This document shows positions 1-5,051 of a stretch of 5,322 nt of DNA, piece by piece; within the stretch, counting starts at the first letter, position 1; each line of letters starts with the position of its first letter. The position numbers were made by a program, and so were the translations under genes. Below the pieces are notes generated by a model. That model was not told where the DNA came from. It did no database searches and saw only the letters and a list, made by a program, of their open reading frames with translations. The stretch is from Gp6-AA40 sp050742535 (lineage in GTDB: Bacteria > Acidobacteriota > Vicinamibacteria > Vicinamibacterales > UBA2999): NCBI GenBank assembly GCA_050742535.1, contig JBOGIQ010000384.1:1-5322 (forward strand). The letters run 5' to 3'.

Positions 1-30
1 GCACTCCTCCGTGCGGCACTCCTCCGTACG
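1..30. repeat. 15-bp tandem direct repeat at window edge
   Basis: Two head-to-tail copies of a 15-bp unit, GCACTCCTCCGTGCG (1-15) and GCACTCCTCCGTACG (16-30), differ at one base. The array begins at the window edge, so more copies may lie to the left. It lies beyond the 3' end of the minus-strand toxin-like gene and in no convincing coding frame. No function can be assigned. Confidence 0.75.
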
Positions 31-58
31 GACCAGAACGTCACCGCATATTCGTCGG

Positions 59-72
59 CACCGGAACCGGTG
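59..72 (-). other. Perfect 14-bp palindrome just after the DUF5615 stop codon
   Basis: CACCGGAACCGGTG is fully self-complementary. As RNA it could form a short GC-rich hairpin beginning two bases after the TGA of the minus-strand gene at 74. No T-rich tract follows on the minus strand, so it is not a textbook intrinsic terminator. It may be a weak 3'-end or RNA-stabilising hairpin, or chance in GC-rich DNA. Confidence 0.3.
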
Positions 73-73
73 T

Positions 74-421
74 TCAGGCGCCGCCGGGCTTGGGTTCGAA
101 CGGAATTTCGATTTCCGAGTAGCTACCCGGCGTCGCGGACGCCACGGCGCCGGCGATGCCGTCGGCATGCTGGCGAACACGGGACCACTTGGTACTGCCG
201 GTCAGCACGACCAAGGCGATGCGGCGCACTCGCAAATTCTGCTGGTACCGTATCCGTCGATCCGTCGTGAGCAGCACTTCGAAGCCTGCTTCCTCGGCGG
301 CGTCCAAGAGTGCGCCGTTGCTGAGCGTGTCCCAGCCCTTGCCTTGTGCGGTGTGGACGGTATGCCCAGGAAGCGTGCGAATCAGCCCCTTCGGCGTCCC
401 GTGGTCAAAGAGGACGAGCAC
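74..421 (-). CDS. DUF5615 family PIN-like protein (putative toxin of a DUF433-DUF5615 pair)
   Basis: A 115-residue protein with the DUF5615 layout. An N-terminal strand with an acidic residue in the LFDHGTP segment (Asp6) is followed by the PGH-V-T-----GW block (18-30), the NG-LL-AAE-AGF-VLLT-D block (35-54, with Asp54) and the YQQNL segment (59-63). DUF5615 is a compact PIN-like fold, so an RNase-type toxin role is expected from the family, though catalysis is inferred. The size is normal and the protein looks complete. The start is GTG at 421, inside the 3' end of the upstream DUF433 gene (17-nt overlap in a different frame). No good Shine-Dalgarno precedes it, so translation probably depends on coupling to the upstream gene. 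The C-terminal tail after about residue 95 is not conserved as far as I recognise. Family assignment is firm; toxicity is not demonstrable from sequence. Confidence 0.88.
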   Translation of the reverse strand: MLVLFDHGTPKGLIRTLPGHTVHTAQGKGWDTLSNGALLDAAEEAGFEVLLTTDRRIRYQQNLRVRRIALVVLTGSTKWSRVRQHADGIAGAVASATPGSYSEIEIPFEPKPGGA

Positions 422-647
422 CGGTGGGAACGCCGGAACGCAGACTCTCGGCGACGAACTCCAGGACAGCCTCGACCTGCTCGCGCGTCACGTCGAACTG
501 CTCGATGACTTCGTCGACGCTCAGATCTTCAAGGTTCTCGATGACAGTAGCTACGGGCAGACGAGTGCCCTTGAACACCCAGGCGCCGCTCACCTTGCCA
601 GGGATGCTCTCGACGGCCGGGCACTGGGACCAGTCAAGCGCCGCCAT
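405..647 (-). CDS. DUF433 domain protein (putative antitoxin)
   Basis: An 80-residue DUF433 protein. It carries the typical opening LDWSQCPAVESIPGKVSGAW (4-23), the VFKGTRLPVATVIENLEDL strand/helix block (24-42) and the helical VDEVIEQFDVTREQVEAVLEF segment (44-64, starting one residue after Ser43). That last part resembles a small helix-turn-helix. The family commonly precedes a DUF5615 gene as the antitoxin half, exactly as here. The open frame extends 16 codons further upstream to 695, but the ATG at 647 is chosen because AGGAGG (655-660) lies seven bases before it and because the family starts there. The stop codon lies inside the downstream toxin gene, indicating a coupled operon. By analogy with other antitoxins it may bind its own promoter; a palindrome at 673-685 is a candidate site. 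Antitoxin function is inferred from family and context. Confidence 0.9.
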   Translation of the reverse strand: MAALDWSQCPAVESIPGKVSGAWVFKGTRLPVATVIENLEDLSVDEVIEQFDVTREQVEAVLEFVAESLRSGVPTGARPL

Positions 648-654
648 GAACCTG

Positions 655-660
655 CCTCCT
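655..660 (-). promoter_or_regulatory. Strong ribosome binding site for the DUF433 gene
   Basis: On the minus strand AGGAGG stands seven bases upstream of the ATG at 647. It decides the start in favour of the 80-residue form over the 96-residue open frame. Confidence 0.85.
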
Positions 661-672
661 CGCTCCAGATTA

Positions 673-685
673 CGGCAAATTGCCG
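673..685. promoter_or_regulatory. 13-bp palindrome, candidate operator of the DUF433-DUF5615 operon
   Basis: CGGCAAATTGCCG is a perfect inverted repeat (6-bp arms around one central base) lying 13 bp beyond the ribosome binding site of the DUF433 gene. That is where autoregulation by an antitoxin would be expected. Only weak promoter-like hexamers are nearby on the minus strand: TAATCT at 667-672, with GTGACC 17 bp upstream at 690-695. The palindrome is seen directly; the operator role is inferred. Confidence 0.4.
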
Positions 686-777
686 CGCCGGTCACCTCGG
701 CTCAAGCCGCGGCCCCGAGCGCCTCAACCTGCCTGAGCCACCCGTCCAGCTGGTTCCAACTGACGAAAATGCGGCTC

Positions 778-803
778 ACCAACCCTCATTCATTCGGGTT
801 GGT
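778..803. other. 8-bp stem hairpin downstream of the recombinase remnant
   Basis: ACCAACCC (778-785) and GGGTTGGT (796-803) are perfect inverted repeats around a 10-nt loop. On the minus strand the hairpin begins about 20 bases after the stop codon of the recombinase remnant. A TTTT run follows only about nine bases beyond the stem, which is too far for a classic intrinsic terminator. It may be the old terminator or end structure of the vanished recombinase gene. The rest of 648-822 shows no gene that I can support. Confidence 0.35.
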
Positions 804-822
804 TTCACCACGACGGCTTCCG

Positions 823-1125
823 TCACGTCGCATCGCGCTGACGCGCTCGCCTGACGTGGGCGATTCCTTCGCGGCTCACCATCTCTTCATCAGCACTCTC
901 GTACGGCGCCAAGTAGTTGAGAAGTGGTGCCGTGATGGCGGTTCGATTGAATCGAATTCCGTCGTACGCGATCCCCTCCGGGAAAAACAGCTGCTGCAGC
1001 CGCTGCTTGTAGTCGAGCGACGCCTGCACCCACGGGTCTGATTCGCGCAGAACGCGCTCTGCGAAGCCGAGGATGCCTTCTACGTCCATCTCTTCGAGGC
1101 TCGGCGGCAGATCCCGGATCCGCAC
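823..1125 (-). pseudogene. C-terminal remnant of a large serine recombinase
   Basis: This 100-codon open frame carries the C-terminal block I recognise from acidobacterial-type recombinase family proteins: EGILGFAERVL (16-26), WVQASLDYKQRLQQLFFPEG (32-51), then YDGIRFNRTAITAPLLNYLAP (54-74). Complete large serine recombinases are several hundred residues long, with an N-terminal resolvase domain containing the catalytic serine. None of that is present here. An in-frame TGA at 1132-1134 closes the frame upstream, and the permease gene ends only 31 bp away, so the missing part is not next door. A GTG at 1125 allows nominal translation, but no ribosome binding site is evident. It is best read as the scar of an integrated element. 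A free-standing small gene is possible but unlikely. Confidence 0.75.
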
Positions 1126-1156
1126 TCGGAATCAGGTGTGACAACTATCGAGATCG

Positions 1157-3607
1157 TCAGTCTGCACGTAGCACGACCAGGGGATCAACGCGTGCCGCGC
1201 GCACCGCGGGGAACACACTGGCCGTGGCCGCTACGCCAAGTAGCAGCCCCGCTACTATGGCGAACGTCATCGGATCGAGCGGTGTGACGTCAAAGAGCAG
1301 GATCGTCAATACACGCGTGAAGAACACTGCCGCGATGATGCCCACCACCATGCCCGCGCCAGCTACGGCGAGCCCTTCGGCCACGAAGCGTCGCAGAATG
1401 CGGCTCGCTGTGGCTCCGAACGCGATGCGGACGCCCACCTCACGCATCCGTTGGGTCGAGGCATACGCGATGAGCCCATAGAGGCCGATAACCGCGAGAC
1501 TGATCGCAAGACCCGCGAACGTCGCAACGAGGCTTGCGACCAGCCGAGGCAGGTCGAGGTCCCGCGCAATGACGGCGTCCATCGGCTCGAACGTGATGAA
1601 CGTGACGCCCGCATCGATGGCGCGTATCGTGTTCTCCAGATCGCGAGCAAGCGCGCCGTCGAGACGCGCCGCCTTTATCGACCAGGTCATGGGAAACACA
1701 CCATGGGTTCCGCGAACTGAAGTCGCCGACGCCTGCCCAGCTGGCACGAACATCGTCGGGGCTGTCGGCGCGCCGAGTGCGGTGAGTCCCTGCGTCCAGC
1801 CAGAGCCGGATCGCGCCTTAACATCGGCGACGACGCCGACGATTTGCCGCGGCACGTCTTGAAAACCCGAAGCCAAGCTAATCGTTTCGCGCGTCGCATC
1901 GACGCGGCCGAAGTACGCCCGTGCGAATGCCTCGTTCACGATTGCGACGGGCGTACTCCCGGATCGGTCCCGACCATCGAACAGTCGGCCTGCAAGCAAG
2001 GGAGTCTCGAACACGGTGAAGTAATCGGCGCTCACGTATCGCCAATCGATGGAGCGAACTTCGCTGATCCGCCCCTCAATCGGCGGCTCGAGCGCAAAGT
2101 TGATCCCGCGGTCAACGGGAACACCGTTGCTGGCTGCTACCGCCGATACGCCACGGACAGCACGAATGCGACTCAAACCCCGCTCCAGAAGTGTCTCCAG
2201 CTCGGCGCCATCGTCCACCGCGCGCTGTAGCGACATTCGTCCCACAATGACATTGGCGGGGTTGAAGCCGAGCTCCGCACTGTGCAGGTTGTACAGTGTG
2301 CGGAGCAGTAAGCCCGCTCCTACGAGCAGCACGACGGCAAGAGCGAGTTCACCGCCCGCAAGAGTGCGCCGTAGCCATACAGTCCGGCGGCTGCTGGTCG
2401 TCGTTGTACTCGCGTCAAGCGCTGGGCGGAGATCGACACGAGATGACGCTACCGCCGGGGCGACGCCGAAGATCACGCTACACGCGACGGCCGTCGCAAG
2501 TGCGAAGACAAACACGCGCCACTCAACGTAGGCTGTCTCGCCGGAGAGCATCTGCCGCGCCGCATCCTCCGAGACGAGGCCAAATAGGAGTTGAGTACCC
2601 GCGACCGCGACCATGAGACCCAAGAGCGCCCCGCTGATCGCGAGTAGCGCAGACTCCGCCAAGACTTGTCGAACGAGCCGAAAGGGACTGCCTCCAAGCG
2701 CGGCACGCGTGACGAGTTCACGGCGCCGCCCGAGCGCCCGCGTCAGCTGCAAGCTGGCGACGTTCAGGCACGCAATGAGGAGCAAGAAGACAACTGCGCC
2801 GAGGAGCATCAGCAGTGGCTGGCGGACATTGACGCCGAGGACTTGGCGCAACGGCAACCATCCGGTCGCCGCCAACCGATTGGCGTTGTATCGCGGAAAC
2901 TCACGACGAATGTCGGGGCGCAGAGCGTTGAATTCGGCTTTAGCTTGCGCTGCCGTGGCGCCTTCACGTAACCGACCAACGATCCGGTAGTTCTGGGTGT
3001 TGTCTGTCGCAGTCGTTCTCAGGGGCGTCCATACTTCCGCGTCGGGAATGCTGCGGAAAGCCGCGGGCATGATGCCAACGATCGTGTGCGGAACCCCTCC
3101 AAGCTGAATCGTTTCACCCAACACGTCGGCGCGGCCACCGTACGCGCGTCGCCAGAGGGCCTCCGAAACGACGACCGCATCCGGTCCGCGTGGCTGATCC
3201 TCACCACGCGAAAAACCTCGCCCGAACAGCGGGGCCACGCCGAGCGCATCGAAGTAACCTTCAGATACGCGCAACGCGTCAACGTAAGTCACGTAATCGC
3301 CGGCGACGAGATTCCATCCGTTGCTGACTCGTTGTGCCGCCAGGTGCTCGAACGCACTAAGCCGTTCGCGCACGTAGAGGAAGAGTTGTCCCGTTTGCGA
3401 GCCGCCGTCCGGCGTAGCGAGGACCAATAGCTGATCCGGCTCGGGATACGGCGGTGGTTTCAACAGCGCGGCATTGACGACCGTGAAGATTGCGGACGTG
3501 GCACCGATGCCTAACGCTAGCGTCAGAAGCGCCGCGACCGTGAAGCCGGGCGTGCGGCGGAGCGATCGCGCCGCGTATCGGACGTCCTGCCAGATCGTCT
3601 CAAGCAT
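1157..3607 (-). CDS. ADOP-type ABC transporter permease (duplicated MacB/FtsX architecture)
   Basis: An 816-residue inner-membrane protein made of two MacB-like halves. The first half has the juxtamembrane opening IWQDVRYAARSLRRTPGFT (5-23), TM1 (about 21-47, with GIGATSAIF), a periplasmic core domain (about 48-262) and an FtsX block with TMs near 265-287, 317-343 and 365-388. The second half repeats this with TM about 417-440, a periplasmic core (about 441-688) and TMs near 690-716, 744-766 and 777-802. Cytoplasmic coupling-helix motifs RRRELVTRAALGGS (294-307) and MREVGVRIAFGATASRI (721-737) correspond in the two halves. The C-terminus RAARVDPLVVLRAD is typical of the family (TIGR03434, acidobacterial duplicated orphan permease). 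The start is ATG 3607, preceded by CGGAG with eight bases spacing; the 73 upstream open codons have no family resemblance. No ATPase gene is in view, so it must use one encoded elsewhere. The substrate is unknown; MacB relatives move peptides, lipoproteins or drugs by mechanotransmission. Confidence 0.95.
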   Translation of the reverse strand: MLETIWQDVRYAARSLRRTPGFTVAALLTLALGIGATSAIFTVVNAALLKPPPYPEPDQLLVLATPDGGSQTGQLFLYVRERLSAFEHLAAQRVSNGWNLVAGDYVTYVDALRVSEGYFDALGVAPLFGRGFSRGEDQPRGPDAVVVSEALWRRAYGGRADVLGETIQLGGVPHTIVGIMPAAFRSIPDAEVWTPLRTTATDNTQNYRIVGRLREGATAAQAKAEFNALRPDIRREFPRYNANRLAATGWLPLRQVLGVNVRQPLLMLLGAVVFLLLIACLNVASLQLTRALGRRRELVTRAALGGSPFRLVRQVLAESALLAISGALLGLMVAVAGTQLLFGLVSEDAARQMLSGETAYVEWRVFVFALATAVACSVIFGVAPAVASSRVDLRPALDASTTTTSSRRTVWLRRTLAGGELALAVVLLVGAGLLLRTLYNLHSAELGFNPANVIVGRMSLQRAVDDGAELETLLERGLSRIRAVRGVSAVAASNGVPVDRGINFALEPPIEGRISEVRSIDWRYVSADYFTVFETPLLAGRLFDGRDRSGSTPVAIVNEAFARAYFGRVDATRETISLASGFQDVPRQIVGVVADVKARSGSGWTQGLTALGAPTAPTMFVPAGQASATSVRGTHGVFPMTWSIKAARLDGALARDLENTIRAIDAGVTFITFEPMDAVIARDLDLPRLVASLVATFAGLAISLAVIGLYGLIAYASTQRMREVGVRIAFGATASRILRRFVAEGLAVAGAGMVVGIIAAVFFTRVLTILLFDVTPLDPMTFAIVAGLLLGVAATASVFPAVRAARVDPLVVLRAD

Positions 3608-3615
3608 CGCTATAT

Positions 3616-3619
3616 CTCC
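3616..3619 (-). promoter_or_regulatory. Ribosome binding site deciding the permease start
   Basis: On the minus strand GGAG (within CGGAGATATAGCG) lies eight bases before ATG 3607. It supports the 816-residue product over an 889-residue reading from 3826. Confidence 0.75.
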
Positions 3620-3654
3620 GTCGGGTTGTGAACTCGGCTGGCCGGAGCCCCAAT

Positions 3655-3698
3655 TGTCAAGGAGTATGCCTGAAGCATAGGTGAGGTAAGTACATACC
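3655..3698 (-). promoter_or_regulatory. Candidate control region of the permease gene: two dyads and a TTGACA
   Basis: Reading toward the permease on the minus strand there are three elements. First is an imperfect dyad, GGTATGTACTTACC (3685-3698, GGTA-N-GTAC-N-TACC). Next is TATGC-N5-GCATA (3665-3679), a perfect 5-bp-arm inverted repeat. Then comes a perfect TTGACA hexamer (3655-3660). The dyad centres are about 20 bp apart, roughly two helical turns. No convincing -10 lies 16-19 bp downstream of TTGACA, so promoter assignment is weak. A repressor such as a PadR-type regulator, often linked to ADOP genes, is a possibility only. Confidence 0.3.
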
Positions 3699-3755
3699 CT
3701 TCTGTCACTTGCGTCAGCTACGCTCAGTCGCGACCGTGCGGGGCTGTTCGGTCGT

Positions 3756-3771
3756 GGGACGAGACTGTCCC
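3756..3771. repeat. REP-like palindrome (GGGAC-N6-GTCCC)
   Basis: GGGACGAGACTGTCCC has perfect 5-bp arms and a 6-nt loop. The minus strand reads GGGGACAGTCTCGTCCC. From memory, this resembles GGGGACAGTC-type repetitive extragenic elements associated with IS200-like (RAYT) transposases in several phyla. Only one copy is present, so family membership cannot be settled here. The surrounding intergenic stretch 3608-3875 shows no gene. Confidence 0.3.
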
Positions 3772-3875
3772 CGAATGGGCACTGCGGTCGGTCGTCGGAT
3801 AGGATCAACTCGGGATAAAGCTGCAAGCCGCACGAGCGGCAGTTGAAGTCGTTGTCATCGACTCAGCGCAGCACC

Positions 3876-4591
3876 CTACGCCCAACTGATGTGACCACGG
3901 CCGCCATCGCTTGGTCCGTCTGGCGTTGGGCGCTCCGCCGACTCGATCACTAACCTGTTCATCGGCGCCTGTCGCGGTTCGAGGCGCAAACCGAGTTGTT
4001 CCTGAATGGCGGTGAACAACGAAGCGCCAACCGCCGGATCGGGTACGTCAACCGGCGTGAATGTCAGATCGAGATCAAAGGCACCGGTCAGCCCTGTCGC
4101 ATCCACCACGGGTCGCCCGGCTGCGGGAGCAAGTAAGCGGACAAGCTCGGTGAGCCGGACGCGAGTTCCCCGGAACCGGCCTCGCAGGCGGCTCAGGCCG
4201 CATACCGGCGAATCCGGCGCCCGCCGCGCGCCGGTAGCCTTGAATGCCGCCGCCAATGCCGCACAGCCGGCGGTCGAAGGGCGCATCTGGGGGGACCCAG
4301 ACCTCAGGTCGGCTCGTGCGACAACAAGCGCGTAAGCCGAACGTCACGCACCTCCCGGCGCGACCTCATCGGAGATCGGCGGGCCTTGCCGATGATGTCC
4401 CATCTTTCCGAGTCGACCCACGACGGCAGCCGCTCACCAAACACCAGCTCATGGGGCTGCACGTCGAACACGACTCGAAGCAGGTCGGCAAGCCTCGTGT
4501 TCGTCACGACGAACTGCCCGCTCGGTTGGACGTCCGATTGGTCTTCGACGTTTGTGTTGCCGGAGGGGTGGATGCCACCCCGGAGACCCAA
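3876..4591 (-). pseudogene. Degraded TIGR03435 (soil-associated acidobacterial) protein gene
   Basis: Two frames together carry a TIGR03435 protein. Frame one (from 4591) has IHPSGNTNVEDQSDVQPSGQFVVTNTRL-like sequence and ends its homology at WVDSERWDIIGKA (to 4382), then runs out of frame to a TGA at about 4304. The second frame opens after a TGA at 4344-4346. It gives YALVVARADLRSG (from 4334), RPST-GCAA, then the hallmark VVDATGLTGAFDLDLTF (4059-4109) and LFTAIQEQLGLRLEP (from about 4019 down to 3975). The segment normally between them (the LRSLLADRFKL-HRETRE region, roughly 25-30 residues) is missing. The 5' end is also gone: no signal peptide, no FEVASIK block, and an in-frame TAA at 4595-4597. 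The frame change, internal deletion and truncation make it a pseudogene. The C-terminal tail after ERPTPD is non-homologous, so the original stop may also be lost. The role of the family is unknown; it is often found with M56/BlaI genes. Confidence 0.85.
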
Positions 4592-4606
4592 CTCTTAATT
4601 CTTTAA

Positions 4607-4636
4607 TTGACAACACCGCCGGTCCGGCGTTACAGT
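4607..4636 (+). promoter_or_regulatory. Sigma70-type promoter of the BlaI-M56 operon
   Basis: A perfect -35 TTGACA (4607-4612), an 18-bp spacer and a -10 TACAGT (4631-4636, four of six consensus bases) are preceded by an AT-rich tract. Transcription would start near 4643, leaving a leader of about 28 nt before ATG 4671. The -10 lies within the dyad at 4629-4648, as expected for repression by promoter occlusion. Confidence 0.65.
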
Positions 4637-4648
4637 GCCTCCTGTAAC
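4629..4648. promoter_or_regulatory. Candidate BlaI-type operator (GTTACAG-N6-CTGTAAC)
   Basis: A perfect inverted repeat with 7-bp arms and a 6-bp spacer overlaps the -10 and the predicted transcription start of the BlaI operon. Its TACA and TGTA cores are those of known BlaI/MecI operators, though the distance between the half-sites is longer than in the staphylococcal TACA-N2-TGTA sites. Another TTACA half-site (4665-4669) lies just before the ATG. Autorepression is the natural reading. Confidence 0.65.
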
Positions 4649-4670
4649 TTTTAATTCTTTAAGATTACAA

Positions 4671-5042
4671 ATGGCTCGCACCAAATCCCCCGCCCTGACC
4701 GACGCCGAAGCCCGTGTCATGGCCGTCCTCTGGGAGCGTCCCGCCGCCACCGTGTCGGATGTGGTCGGCGCCCTGAAGAAACGGCCGGTGACCTACAGCA
4801 CCGTGCAGACGATCCTGCGAATCCTCGAGACGAAGGGCTACGTGGCCCACGACAAGGTCGCGCGCGCGTTCGTCTACCGGCCGCTTGTCGATCAGGCGCA
4901 GGCGCGCCGGCGCGCCCTGCGGCATCTCGCCCGCCGGCTTTTCGACGGCTCGCCCACCTTGCTCGTGTCGAACGTACTCGAGGACGAGACGATCGACGCG
5001 GCCGAGCTGAAGCGCCTGAAGGAACTGATCGAACACGCATAG
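4671..5042 (+). CDS. BlaI/MecI/CopY family transcriptional repressor
   Basis: A 123-residue protein of normal family length. The winged-helix domain spans about residues 8-72: LTDAEARVMAVLW (9-21), ATVSDVVGALKK (26-37), the recognition helix VTYSTVQTILRILETKGYV (40-58), and the wing VARAFVYRPLV (63-73). The C-terminal helices (about 74-121, including RRALRHLARRLFDGSPTLLV and AAELKRLKELIE) form the dimerisation part. The family represses its own operon and is relieved when a partner M56/BlaR1 protease triggers its cleavage. That partner follows directly. ATG 4671 is chosen over the in-frame GTG at 4635 because the latter lies within the -10/operator and before the predicted transcription start. 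No good Shine-Dalgarno precedes the ATG. In this phylum such repressors are numerous and not tied to beta-lactamase, so the signal and wider regulon are unknown. Confidence 0.95.
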   Translation: MARTKSPALTDAEARVMAVLWERPAATVSDVVGALKKRPVTYSTVQTILRILETKGYVAHDKVARAFVYRPLVDQAQARRRALRHLARRLFDGSPTLLVSNVLEDETIDAAELKRLKELIEHA

Positions 5043-5045
5043 GAG
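5041..5045 (+). promoter_or_regulatory. Ribosome binding site of the M56 gene, overlapping the repressor stop
   Basis: AGGAG shares its first two bases with the TAG stop of the repressor and lies six bases before GTG 5052. It fixes the start of the downstream gene and implies translational coupling. Confidence 0.8.
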
Positions 5046-5051
5046 ACGCCC

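Larger units (their letters stand above)
4595..4662. repeat. Exact 12-bp direct repeat flanking the BlaI promoter/operator
   Basis: TTAATTCTTTAA occurs at 4595-4606 and again at 4651-4662, 56 bp apart, in otherwise GC-rich DNA. The first copy abuts the -35 hexamer in the position of an UP element. The second lies in the leader just before the regulator's start codon. It could be a protein-binding repeat or the footprint of a small rearrangement. Confidence 0.7.

Noticed and set aside
90..101. GGTTCGAAC resembling a tRNA T-loop
   Set aside because: It encodes the FEP residues of the DUF5615 protein and no cloverleaf arms can be built around it.
156..854. Long plus-strand open frame of about 230 codons
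   Set aside because: It is antisense to the DUF433-DUF5615 operon and recombinase remnant, and its translation is arginine/serine/proline-rich with no recognisable domain; typical shadow frame in GC-rich DNA.
346..1041. Second long plus-strand open frame overlapping the same region
   Set aside because: Low-complexity translation, no domain, antisense to three recognisable minus-strand coding regions.
3655..3660. TTGACA as a confident promoter for the permease
   Set aside because: No acceptable -10 hexamer lies 16-19 bp downstream, so it is kept only as part of a low-confidence control region.
3608..3826. 73-codon N-terminal extension of the permease reading frame
   Set aside because: It lacks family resemblance, contains the candidate control region, and a ribosome binding site stands before the ATG at 3607.
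4635..4670. GTG start at 4635 for the BlaI-type repressor
   Set aside because: It lies inside the -10 and operator and before the predicted transcription start; family homology begins after ATG 4671.
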